From Saccharina japonica (taxonomy: Eukaryota; Sar; Phaeophyceae; Laminariales; Laminariaceae), in contig MEHQ01004022.1 of assembly GCA_008828725.1 (NCBI GenBank), positions 627,207 to 691,206 of the forward strand: a stretch of 64,000 nt of DNA, in the 5' to 3' direction. Shown piece by piece: positions 45,701 to 57,886 of this stretch (positions within the stretch are counted from its first letter, which is position 1; the number at the start of each line of letters is the position of its first letter). The position numbers and the translations under genes were made by a program. The notes under the pieces were generated by a model that saw only the letters and a program-made list of their open reading frames with translations, was not told the origin of the DNA and searched no databases.

Positions 45701-48700
45701 AGATCGGGCAAGGTCACCGTTCGTTACTCGACCCGACCTGACCTGACTTGCCAGGTTTGACGCGACTCGTGAACAGTCCTGGGTACAAGTACTCTATAAC
45801 AGTAAGTCCAGACGTGTCTGGTAGGTGAACTCTTAGACCGACTGTCCAACCTCTTCAAAACATATTTGCCATGAAAAAGCAGAATACTGGGGAACGGCAC
45901 GCCCATCACGTTGGTTGGCGCTGAATTTCCGCAGTAGTAATACGTGGCACATACGGCGTATCCTCTGCTTGCCACTTTCGGTGCGACGATGTACTGATGA
46001 TGTACTGCGGTGGTATTAATACTCGAGGGGCAGGGTCGGAAGAAACAGCATTCATTTATGAAGAAATTATTCCACACGTCGGACAGATTTATCATCTATC
46101 TACAGATAGATCATCTACAGATATATTATCTACAGATATATCATCTATAGATCATACATATCCTAACCTGCCGTTATGATATGTTGTGCACGACCTGTAT
46201 AATAGTACAGATCCAACCTAGGAAGCATGTATTTATGTCCTAGATCAGGCAGATTATTCGCCGCTCACCCGGCAACATGAGCTATGTATATAGACCATGC
46301 AGATCAGGAATCAATCCTCCCTGAATTATTTAGAGCACAGAGGGGGAATCGATGATATGTGCGATGTTACGGTAGATGCCGCGGGCCCCAAGACAACAAA
46401 CATTCACAGACACGAAGGGGGTATTTGGTTTGAAGGCCGTCGCGCGTGCCAGGAGCTGAAAGTAGGGACAGATGTTAGTGCGGGCACGGTCTTCCAGTGA
46501 CTGATGTTGTGTTTCGGCGTTCAAGTTGACCGGGTGCGGCAAATACGGTGATGTATCGTAGCTGCATACGAGTATACTAGCTATGCGCGGGGTACTTGGA
46601 GTATGAGTGGGGGTCAAGTGGTGAGGCACTCCCCGCTACACTCTACTAGAGGAAAGGCGACGATAATCAACCGGCACCTAAGGTTTCCAAGGTTCTGGTG
46701 GCGTATTGACACGGGATCAGCATCTTGGGAGTCGGGCTTCCACTCCGTACATTACACGCGGCCCCTATGAACGAAATAAAGGTAAACCAATGCCACGTAT
46801 TATGGGATGTTGTGCTTGTATGCTTGCATATCACGCGGACCACACGCATATTTCATGCCATCGTATGGTGCATGTTCGAATACTCGCTTTGCACTTACCT
46901 GGACCTCGAAATGGTCGCATTCCGAGGAGCTTTGGACGGATAGCCGGAAAGAAGGACCCGTGAGTGCCAAACTGACCCTACAACGAACACAGACTGGATT
47001 CAAGGTGAGTGATCCGGATTTAGACTCTGGACCAGTCATAATATGGTGAACCCAGGGTCTCCTATCTTGCTATCCTGACTCCCGTGTATCGATCGTGGAC
47101 GTCAAGCCCTTTTATCCACGATCGGTCGACCTGAGCCACGAGTTAAAGGCGTGTTTGCACAGGCGGCCGAGTGTGTCCAAAGTCACAGAAGCTCGGACGC
47201 CTTGACTAGCATTTTAGTCTCGTTGGCGATATACAAAGTATATGCTGGGGGGGTGCCACGGCGTTACGGCGTTCAAGGTGATCGGTTGCGGCAAATGTGG
47301 TGATGTGTCGTAGCTGCCTACGAGTGTACTAGCTATGCGCGGAGGGCTTGGAGAAAGAGTGGGGATCAAGTGGTGAGGCAATCCCCCATACACTCTAGAG
47401 GAAAGACGACGATAGTCAACCGTCACCTAAGGTTTTCAAGATTATGATGTCGTATTGACACGAGACCAGTATCTTGGGAGTCGGGCTTCCTCCCCGGGTG
47501 TCTTTAGACGCGGCCCCGGCGAACGAAAGAGCGAAGGAAAACTCCCACACCTCGGACAGATCATACAGATCATAAAGATGGTGCAGATCATACAGATCAT
47601 ATAGATCATCCCCACTTTACGATCTAGATATTTCAAGGCAGATCTACTCGTGATATTTTATGATCTAGCTCATCATGTTGCCGGTTGGGACTCGTACTCG
47701 TAGTCCGCATGATCTAGCTTATGTTTCCCTGGGTTGGATCTGTACGATGCACGTCCTGCAAAACCTCCCACAACGGCAGGTGAGGAACCAGATGATCTAG
47801 ATCATAATGATCTGTCCGAGGTATAAACAAATCGCGAAGGTTCGTAGGGGGGAATTATCGTCCGACAGGAACTCTAAACAGGTGTTCCATAAAGTAAACT
47901 TGCTTCAATAATCTACTGTAATCAAGGACAAGTAGGATTTTTTCTTCAAGGATGGTCGTGTTGAATTTTGATGAAAACAAAACGCGTACCGACTTTCTTT
48001 ACCCGAGAGGGAAAGCCAATAAGGAGTAAAGACACTCGTAGGATAATTTACAGTGGGTCAGCTCATGTCAACGATTGAAGGCCCCTACCTCGGTGGTTCC
48101 AGCCCCCCAGTGGTATCTCTCTCTCCCGTTTCAAGTCCATTCTCGTACTACAGATGTTACAGGCTTTATTTACACCGTAGATATATAGAAACCGAACTTA
48201 CACCGTGAAAAGCTCTGCAGATTTTGAAGAAAAAAAAAACACGCCTAATTATGGTACGTGTGTGGTGTGGTTATCAGGGGACATCCTGGGTACGATCCCC
48301 GCGTATCATAGGTGGGTATGGACTATGCGGATGGTATAACGGATGTGGTCTACAGTGAGGGGACATCGTGGATACGTTCCCGGGGTTTCAGGTGTATGTA
48401 GATTATACACGGGTGTCAAACGCAACTGATGTTTCTTCTGCCGGCAATATCACCTACAGCAGTTACATTACGCTGTTGCTAGTTTAGAAAAAATGTGGCG
48501 ACAAACCTCATAAAAATAAAACAGTACACTGGGGAGCAGCGCGCCGACACCGTAACTTGGCGCTGCATTACAGTGGTAACAGGGCTGGTCATAGGTCGGG
48601 TCAAAACTCGACGGTCGGGTCGGACGGGGTCACCTAACCCGACCCGACTCGACCCGACTCGACTCGGCCCGACTCGACCCGACGCGTGATATTTCGAATA

Positions 48701-49274
48701 CCTCCTGATCCGACCCGACCCGACCCGTGAGTCTTTGAAGACCCCCTGACCCGGCCCGACCCGACCCGCAGGTCGGATCATGATCCGTGAACAGCCCTGA
48801 TTTTTTGTTTTTTTTTGTTTTACCATCCTTCTCCATCCCGCATCCTCCTCCTGCTCCGCTTCTCACTCCCCACAAACACCCTACGTACCTACCGTACCAT
48901 ACCTACTACTACTGCACTTACCGTAATTTACACGACGATATTATTATCGAGCCACTACCGAAACACACTGCGTCCTACTGATGAAGTCGCCCGCTACCCT
49001 GTTAGAATTCGGAGTCTGAAGTCTGTGGTCGTCAGGGGACATCCGGGGTACATCCCCGGGTTTCCTAGTTGGGTGTGGATTTTGCGGTCCTGAGCTGAGT
49101 GTGGTCTTCCGCCTGGACCGTAAGCCCACAAGCAGCTGCCTTAGTCCACAACGAGTACGAACTTCAGGTGCAGTCAAAAGCCAACTCGCCACGCACGCAC
49201 AACATATTCCGAGACACCCCTCTTGCCGTTCGCGAGCTCTCTCTCTGCTGTAACCCCCATCTCTCCAGATTAGA
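45675..49274 (+). repeat. 3.6-kb direct duplication, copy 1
   Basis: It matches 49680-53279 at a constant offset of 4005 bp, with no length difference seen across 3600 bp. It contains GATC-rich element remnants (46075-46300, 47550-47830), a diverged direct repeat pair (46510-46780 and 47255-47530) and a CGACC array (48605-48780). No supported gene. Confidence 0.95.
46510..47530 (+). repeat. Diverged direct repeat pair of about 270 bp with a 480-bp spacer
   Basis: The 46510-46780 and 47255-47530 segments share CTAGCTATGCGCGG, TCAAGTGGTGAGGCA and TCTTGGGAGTCGGGCTTCC in the same order. They could be terminal repeats of a small retroelement, but no TG/CA ends or primer-binding site were identified. 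The same pair occurs 4005 bp further on in copy 2. Confidence 0.7.
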
Positions 49275-49664
49275 NTCTGCAGATTTTGAAGAAAAAAAAA
49301 ACACGCCTAATTATGGTACGTGTGTGGTGTGGTTATCAGGGGACATCCTGGGTACGATCCCCGCGTATCATAGGTGGGTATGGACTATGCGGATGGTATA
49401 ACGGATGTGGTCTACAGTGAGGGGACATCGTGGATACGTTCCCGGGGTTTCAGGTGTATGTAGATTATACACGGGTGTCAAACGCAACTGATGTTTCTTC
49501 TGCCGGCAATATCACCTACAGCAGTTACATTACGCTGTTGCTAGTTTAGAAAAAATGTGGCGACAAACCTCATAAAAATAAAACAGTACACTGGGGAGCA
49601 GCGCGCCGACACCGTAACTTGGCGCTGCATTACAGTGGTAACAGGGCTGGTCATAGGTCGGGTC
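49275..49664 (+). other. Single N and partial third copy at the duplication joint
   Basis: N at 49275 is followed by 389 bp equal to 48214-48602, then a short GGGTC run, then copy 2. This marks a contig join inside the duplicated region. Confidence 0.9.
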
Positions 49665-49679
49665 GGGTCGGGTCGGGTT

Positions 49680-52600
49680 GGGTCAGGAGGTCTTGAAGTT
49701 CTCACAGATCGGGCAAGGTCACCGTTCGTTACTCGACCCGACCTGACCTGACTTGCCAGGTTTGACGCGACTCGTGAACAGTCCTGGGTACAAGTACTCT
49801 ATAACAGTAAGTCCAGACGTGTCTGGTAGGTGAACTCTTAGACCGACTGTCCAACCTCTTCAAAACATATTTGCCATGAAAAAGCAGAATACTGGGGAAC
49901 GGCACGCCCATCACGTTGGTTGGCGCTGAATTTCCGCAGTAGTAATACGTGGCACATACGGCGTATCCTCTGCTTGCCACTTTCGGTGCGACGATGTACT
50001 GATGATGTACTGCGGTGGTATTAATACTCGAGGGGCAGGGTCGGAAGAAACAGCATTCATTTATGAAGAAATTATTCCACACGTCGGACAGATTTATCAT
50101 CTATCTACAGATAGATCATCTACAGATATATTATCTACAGATATATCATCTATAGATCATACATATCCTAACCTGCCGTTATGATATGTTGTGCACGACC
50201 TGTATAATAGTACAGATCCAACCTAGGAAGCATGTATTTATGTCCTAGATCAGGCAGATTATTCGCCGCTCACCCGGCAACATGAGCTATGTATATAGAC
50301 CATGCAGATCAGGAATCAATCCTCCCTGAATTATTTAGAGCACAGAGGGGGAATCGATGATATGTGCGATGTTACGGTAGATGCCGCGGGCCCCAAGACA
50401 ACAAACATTCACAGACACGAAGGGGGTATTTGGTTTGAAGGCCGTCGCGCGTGCCAGGAGCTGAAAGTAGGGACAGATGTTAGTGCGGGCACGGTCTTCC
50501 AGTGACTGATGTTGTGTTTCGGCGTTCAAGTTGACCGGGTGCGGCAAATACGGTGATGTATCGTAGCTGCATACGAGTATACTAGCTATGCGCGGGGTAC
50601 TTGGAGTATGAGTGGGGGTCAAGTGGTGAGGCACTCCCCGCTACACTCTACTAGAGGAAAGGCGACGATAATCAACCGGCACCTAAGGTTTCCAAGGTTC
50701 TGGTGGCGTATTGACACGGGATCAGCATCTTGGGAGTCGGGCTTCCACTCCGTACATTACACGCGGCCCCTATGAACGAAATAAAGGTAAACCAATGCCA
50801 CGTATTATGGGATGTTGTGCTTGTATGCTTGCATATCACGCGGACCACACGCATATTTCATGCCATCGTATGGTGCATGTTCGAATACTCGCTTTGCACT
50901 TACCTGGACCTCGAAATGGTCGCATTCCGAGGAGCTTTGGACGGATAGCCGGAAAGAAGGACCCGTGAGTGCCAAACTGACCCTACAACGAACACAGACT
51001 GGATTCAAGGTGAGTGATCCGGATTTAGACTCTGGACCAGTCATAATATGGTGAACCCAGGGTCTCCTATCTTGCTATCCTGACTCCCGTGTATCGATCG
51101 TGGACGTCAAGCCCTTTTATCCACGATCGGTCGACCTGAGCCACGAGTTAAAGGCGTGTTTGCACAGGCGGCCGAGTGTGTCCAAAGTCACAGAAGCTCG
51201 GACGCCTTGACTAGCATTTTAGTCTCGTTGGCGATATACAAAGTATATGCTGGGGGGGTGCCACGGCGTTACGGCGTTCAAGGTGATCGGTTGCGGCAAA
51301 TGTGGTGATGTGTCGTAGCTGCCTACGAGTGTACTAGCTATGCGCGGAGGGCTTGGAGAAAGAGTGGGGATCAAGTGGTGAGGCAATCCCCCATACACTC
51401 TAGAGGAAAGACGACGATAGTCAACCGTCACCTAAGGTTTTCAAGATTATGATGTCGTATTGACACGAGACCAGTATCTTGGGAGTCGGGCTTCCTCCCC
51501 GGGTGTCTTTAGACGCGGCCCCGGCGAACGAAAGAGCGAAGGAAAACTCCCACACCTCGGACAGATCATACAGATCATAAAGATGGTGCAGATCATACAG
51601 ATCATATAGATCATCCCCACTTTACGATCTAGATATTTCAAGGCAGATCTACTCGTGATATTTTATGATCTAGCTCATCATGTTGCCGGTTGGGACTCGT
51701 ACTCGTAGTCCGCATGATCTAGCTTATGTTTCCCTGGGTTGGATCTGTACGATGCACGTCCTGCAAAACCTCCCACAACGGCAGGTGAGGAACCAGATGA
51801 TCTAGATCATAATGATCTGTCCGAGGTATAAACAAATCGCGAAGGTTCGTAGGGGGGAATTATCGTCCGACAGGAACTCTAAACAGGTGTTCCATAAAGT
51901 AAACTTGCTTCAATAATCTACTGTAATCAAGGACAAGTAGGATTTTTTCTTCAAGGATGGTCGTGTTGAATTTTGATGAAAACAAAACGCGTACCGACTT
52001 TCTTTACCCGAGAGGGAAAGCCAATAAGGAGTAAAGACACTCGTAGGATAATTTACAGTGGGTCAGCTCATGTCAACGATTGAAGGCCCCTACCTCGGTG
52101 GTTCCAGCCCCCCAGTGGTATCTCTCTCTCCCGTTTCAAGTCCATTCTCGTACTACAGATGTTACAGGCTTTATTTACACCGTAGATATATAGAAACCGA
52201 ACTTACACCGTGAAAAGCTCTGCAGATTTTGAAGAAAAAAAAAACACGCCTAATTATGGTACGTGTGTGGTGTGGTTATCAGGGGACATCCTGGGTACGA
52301 TCCCCGCGTATCATAGGTGGGTATGGACTATGCGGATGGTATAACGGATGTGGTCTACAGTGAGGGGACATCGTGGATACGTTCCCGGGGTTTCAGGTGT
52401 ATGTAGATTATACACGGGTGTCAAACGCAACTGATGTTTCTTCTGCCGGCAATATCACCTACAGCAGTTACATTACGCTGTTGCTAGTTTAGAAAAAATG
52501 TGGCGACAAACCTCATAAAAATAAAACAGTACACTGGGGAGCAGCGCGCCGACACCGTAACTTGGCGCTGCATTACAGTGGTAACAGGGCTGGTCATAGG

Positions 52601-53279
52601 TCGGGTCAAAACTCGACGGTCGGGTCGGACGGGGTCACCTAACCCGACCCGACTCGACCCGACTCGACTCGGCCCGACTCGACCCGACGCGTGATATTTC
52701 GAATACCTCCTGATCCGACCCGACCCGACCCGTGAGTCTTTGAAGACCCCCTGACCCGGCCCGACCCGACCCGCAGGTCGGATCATGATCCGTGAACAGC
52801 CCTGATTTTTTGTTTTTTTTTGTTTTACCATCCTTCTCCATCCCGCATCCTCCTCCTGCTCCGCTTCTCACTCCCCACAAACACCCTACGTACCTACCGT
52901 ACCATACCTACTACTACTGCACTTACCGTAATTTACACGACGATATTATTATCGAGCCACTACCGAAACACACTGCGTCCTACTGATGAAGTCGCCCGCT
53001 ACCCTGTTAGAATTCGGAGTCTGAAGTCTGTGGTCGTCAGGGGACATCCGGGGTACATCCCCGGGTTTCCTAGTTGGGTGTGGATTTTGCGGTCCTGAGC
53101 TGAGTGTGGTCTTCCGCCTGGACCGTAAGCCCACAAGCAGCTGCCTTAGTCCACAACGAGTACGAACTTCAGGTGCAGTCAAAAGCCAACTCGCCACGCA
53201 CGCACAACATATTCCGAGACACCCCTCTTGCCGTTCGCGAGCTCTCTCTCTGCTGTAACCCCCATCTCTCCAGATTAGA
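49680..53279 (+). repeat. 3.6-kb direct duplication, copy 2
   Basis: Same content as 45675-49274. Sequence becomes unique again from 53280. Confidence 0.95.
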
Positions 53280-55500
53280 TCAACCAATCGCCTTATCGGC
53301 TCTTCTTGTACGTAGCAGCGGAAAGACAACTCCAAAGTTAGCCCGGTCTCTTGACCCCCGTGTACCACCGCTGCAAAAATGATCCCACACTACGTACTTC
53401 CACGTAGTTTCTCCCCAAAACACGTGGGTGGGGGCTAGTTTCAAAGGGGTTTCTACCGTGTGTATAACACGTGAGTTAAGATACCACACCCCCTCGGGAC
53501 ATTTTTTCAAGCTGGTTTGCTCGGCAACGGGGAGGGTTCAAAACCCAAGCGACGTGTCTATGGAAAAGATCTCGACGACATCTTTCCAACGCCGCCATTT
53601 TTGTCGTGTTCCCGCTACCCCCTCCCCCCCTCCAAGTTTCGGGAGAAACTTGTCTGGGAAATTCGTTCCCGGGGGGGGTGTGGTTTGTTATCTGAAGTGC
53701 TATACGGTGATACTCTCCTCAAACACGCGGTGGCAGTTCCAAAGGGCTGAGTACGAGCTCAATTGCCTGTCGCTACACGAGGCTCACCCACGCATTCACC
53801 CACCCACCCACCCACCTCATCGCAACGCAAAACTGTAATGCCCAGAGGTGGGACGGGGCGCGGAAAAGGCCGCCACGCTACATCCTAGCCTGTGACTACG
53901 CTGGCCTCGAGCAAACGCTGACAGGACCATATCTACATATGTATATGTATAGCGGACAACAAGGTGAGTATTGCCACCAAATTACGGCAGACAGGAGCCG
54001 GGGCGGGGAAAAAGACCCGACGGGACCACCAACACAAAGTCGGTTGCGAGCCTGCCCTGTCCACCGCGCTTCTCGATCGAATCTCGAGTCGGCGCAACCA
54101 AAAAAAGAGAGGCACAGACACCAAACACCATCACCACTCTCGTACTGTAGCTTTAACCTCGAGCCAGCGCAAGATAATCAAGTGGCACGGACAACAAACA
54201 TCATCACCACCATGATCATCATCACCCCGTTCTCCTAGCTTGATAACTCGAGTAAGGGCAACAAAAAAACGATAGGGAGGAACAGACACCAAACACCACC
54301 ACCATCATCATTTACCACCATCAATCATTCTCCTACTGTAGCTTTAATCTCGAGTCAGCGCAAAAAAGAGAGGGGCACGGAAAACAAACGTCATCACCAC
54401 CACCACCAACAACAACAACACCACCACCACCACCACCACCAAATAGCGACCCAGCAGCAGTCCCGTTACGAAGCACAAAACAAGTCGCATCTCTTCTCTC
54501 CTACTGCACATCTACTACAGACCTCCATTTGTACGATAACTCTCTGCATGATATCTGCATGATACGGGTCTTGCATAAATAAAGGGTCTAGATGGTCCAG
54601 ACCCGTGCGATGTGTGGAATAGCTCCGGCTAGGAAACATAAGGGGAGGCCCGCACCTGTGACATACCCGGGTGCTGTCCCATCTGTACATCACATGACTT
54701 TTACGCCGCCTTCTATCCAAGCCCGTCCGGCAATTCATACAATCAGCGGTCGGTTATGAAATGACGCACAAACGGCCGCCAATCCCCCCCCCCCCCCCCC
54801 CCCCNNNNNNNNNNNNCCCCCCCGGCATCGCCCCACTCCGCCGGGCGCCGCTCCCCCCGAGTCAACCGGAAGCAGTTTCGCCGCCGCTGTACGAGGGTAC
54901 ACAGAGGCGAACAAAACCATGGAAGAGCTCGAGAGCAAAAACAGGAGCTGCACATAATAGTAGATGCGCCTGCGTTAATGTGCGGCTGTACGAGTACACA
55001 GCAGGGGAGCACACTCCTTGAAGAGCACGAGCCACAAAACAGGAGGCGCACATCATTAGCTATACCCGCATCGAACGAGACCCCCACCCTCTGCCCTCCC
55101 CTCAAGTCAGCTCTTATTCAGCCCAAATTAAGCAAAGCTACGGTTCTAACCACCTCCAGCCCTTTCGGCACCGACCAATCACAGACCCCAATCACAACGA
55201 CCGGTTGGTCCACCCCCACCGCGCAAACAACCACCCGCACCGACCAATCGCAGACCCCAATAACAACGACCAGTCGGTCCACCCCACCGCGCGAACAACC
55301 ATTCCCACTGACCAATCATACACTCCCAACAACAACGACCGGTCTGTTCCACCCCACCGCGAAAACAGCACACCCCGGCACGCGCAAGAAGACACAGGAG
55401 AAGTACAAAACAATAAAAAAGAAAACGATCAGAGAGAGAGAATAAAATAAAAAACAACAACAACCAACCCTAACTACGCACGAAGCACTGCTGCTATTTG
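53280..55500. repeat. Intergenic tandem repeats and assembly gap downstream of the RWP-RK gene
   Basis: It contains a tandem repeat of about 110-bp units (53950-54440: CTCGAGTC-GCGCAA, CACCATCACCACC, TACTGTAGCTTTAA), and a 12-N gap inside a C-run (54784-54827). Also present are a two-copy repeat (54885-55060: TGTACGAG-GTACACAG) and three units of about 66 bp (55170-55375: CCGACCAATC, AACGACCGGT, CACCCCACCGCG). The last may fall in the gene's 3' untranslated region. No other gene. Confidence 0.7.
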
Positions 55501-57886
55501 TCACGCCGGCGACGCCCCTGCATCGGCCCCGCCGCCGCCGCCCCCCGCCGCCCCTTCCGTGGCACCAGCGGCATCACTAACGCTACCACCGCCCCGGTCT
55601 TCTTCGCCCTTAGCTTGTGCGTCCTCAACGGCGGCCGCAGCGGGTGCTGCTACGCTTGGCGCGGCACCCCGGTCACTACTGTCTACCGCGGGCCGGTCAG
55701 ACCCTTCCCCTTCTGGGCTCCTGCTCCTCTGAGATGGGGTTATTACCTCCGCACCGTCGTTGCTGCCGGTTTCGGCTACGGCTTCGGCTTCGGCTTGTCC
55801 GCCATCCGTGGGCGATTGGGCACTACTCGCCGCGGAATCTGCGTCCGCGGGAGGGGTGGTGTTCGTGGCAGTAGCAGCGGTGGCGGCGGCGGCGGCAGCA
55901 GCCGAGGCCGCGGCCGAAGCAGCAGCAGACGCGGCGGCTTCCACGATGGCCGCGTCATGCTGCATCTGCCTCTGGTGGACATGGTGCTGGTGGTAGCTAA
56001 GCTGGTGGTTTTGGACCTCGTTGGGCTGGTTGAGATCGATGTGTTGCGGCTGCTGCGCCTGCGCCTGCTGCTGCAATGTCTGCGCCTGCTGCTGCTGCTG
56101 CTGGTGTTGCTCGTGGAACTGTTGCGCGTGCTCTTGCTGCTGCTGCTGCATTGTCTGCGCCGCCAGCTGCATTGCCGCCATCCCACTCATCCCCATCGAC
56201 GACGCCATATGCTCGCCGCCCCCCGAGGCCAAGCTCGGGTACCCCCCCATCCCGGGCACACCATACCCCGGCATGCCCGGATAACCGTGGTTTTGAAAAG
56301 GGTACGGCATGCTCATCATACCAGGGTAGCCCCCATACATCGCCAGGTGACCGTACGCGTGCATCGGTGACGCGACGGCAGAAGGAGCCCCCTCCCCCCC
56401 AGGCTGCTGCTGCTGCTGGTGCAAGTGATGCGCCATCGCCTGCTGCTGCGCCTGCGCGGCCATATGCACGTACGGGCTATAACCCATACCCATCCCCGCC
56501 ATCGACATATGCGGCGGCATACCGTACGGGTTCTGCGCCGCCGCCGCCGCCGCAGCCGCAGCAGCAGCCGCTGCAGCAGCCGCAGCAGCCGCCGCCACCG
56601 CCGCCGCCACAACAACTGCAGGAAAATATTGAAGGTTGTTGCTTTCGTTCGAGCCGAAATAAGTTTCCGCGATACCGTCCGACGTATTCATAGCTTCTTG
56701 TTTTTGCGACAGGCTACAAGGGCGAGCGTTAACCAATTACATCGTAACAATATACTTGGTATCTGGTACCAGGCATACATATACCTGGTATCTGGTACCA
56801 GGCATACAATAGCCGGTAAGCTGGTGGTTTTGGACCTCGTTGGGCTGGTTGAGATCGATGTGTTGCGGCTGCTGCGCCTGCGCCTGCTGCTGCAATGTCT
56901 GCGCCTGCTGCTGCTGCTGCTGGTGTTGCTCGTGGAACTGTTGCGCGTGCTCTTGCTGCTGCTGCTGCATTGTCTGCGCCGCCAGCTGCATTGCCGCCAT
57001 CCCACTCATCCCCATCGACGACGCCATATGCTCGCCGCCCCCCGAGGCCAAGCTCGGGTACCCCCCCATCCCGGGCACACCATACCCCGGCATGCCCGGA
57101 TAACCGTGGTTTTGAAAAGGGTACGGCATGCTCATCATACCAGGGTAGCCCCCATACATCGCCAGGTGACCGTACGCGTGCATCGGTGACGCGACGGCAG
57201 AAGGAGCCCCCTCCCCCCCAGGCTGCTGCTGCTGCTGGTGCAAGTGATGCGCCATCGCCTGCTGCTGCGCCTGCGCGGCCATATGCACGTACGGGCTATA
57301 ACCCATACCCATCCCCGCCATCGACATATGCGGCGGCATACCGTACGGGTTCTGCGCCGCCGCCGCCGCCGCAGCCGCAGCAGAAGCCGCAGCAGCAGCC
57401 GCAGCAGCCGCCGCGCCCGCCGCCTCCATTGACATGCGCTCTGATGCCCCTCCCCTCCACCCGCCCCCCCCCCCCGCCACCACCACCAGCATCCCCACCC
57501 CCACCCTCCGCCCCCCCCTCTTGCCCCCCTGCCACAGGATTCGCGTTTCCCGGGTCAGGCCCGGGGGCGCTCGGCACGCTGGGGGGTACTCCCCCCGGCG
57601 GCGGTGGCGGGCCTAGCCCCCCCCCACCACCACCACCACCACCGCCTCCAGTTCGTCCATGAACTCCGCCCGTCCGGAGGAGGGTCTCAGCATCCAGTTC
57701 TTCCGGTCGCATCTGAAGGATTGATTTTCGCACTTTAGCGGAGGCGCCGGTGGTGGCCGCCTGGCAGATGAGCTGCTTCTTGTAGTGGAGGGACACGAGC
57801 TGGTCCTGTAAGCGCTGGAGATCTGCGCCCGTGGCGGACCGAGCCAGGAGTTCGACGTACTTGATGGATTTATTCACGCTTCGGAT
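55501..57886 (-). CDS. RWP-RK gene 3' coding region with internal duplication and probable frameshift
   Basis: The acceptor is ATTAAG|ATC at 57888-57886 and translation starts IRSVNKSIKYVELLARSATG. After poly-Gly/Pro coding, the frame shifts at the C-run near 57463-57475. A one-base length change there would connect to the frame reading GGASERMSMEAAG, polyAla, QNPYGMPPHMSMAGMGMGYS and a Gln-rich tail. This copy (57383-56817) ends at a stop at 56737. A second copy (56564-55998) has a different upstream end, MNTSDGIAETYFGSNESNNL, and continues into an Ala/Glu/Ser-rich C-terminus ending in a stop at 55501-55503. The second copy could be the true 3' end, a separate ORF, or an assembly duplicate. 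Low-complexity composition prevents functional assignment. Confidence 0.7.

Noticed and set aside
55777..57432. Plus-strand Cys/Leu-rich and Arg-rich long frames opposite the RWP-RK gene
   Set aside because: Shadow frames of CAG/GCC-rich minus-strand coding.
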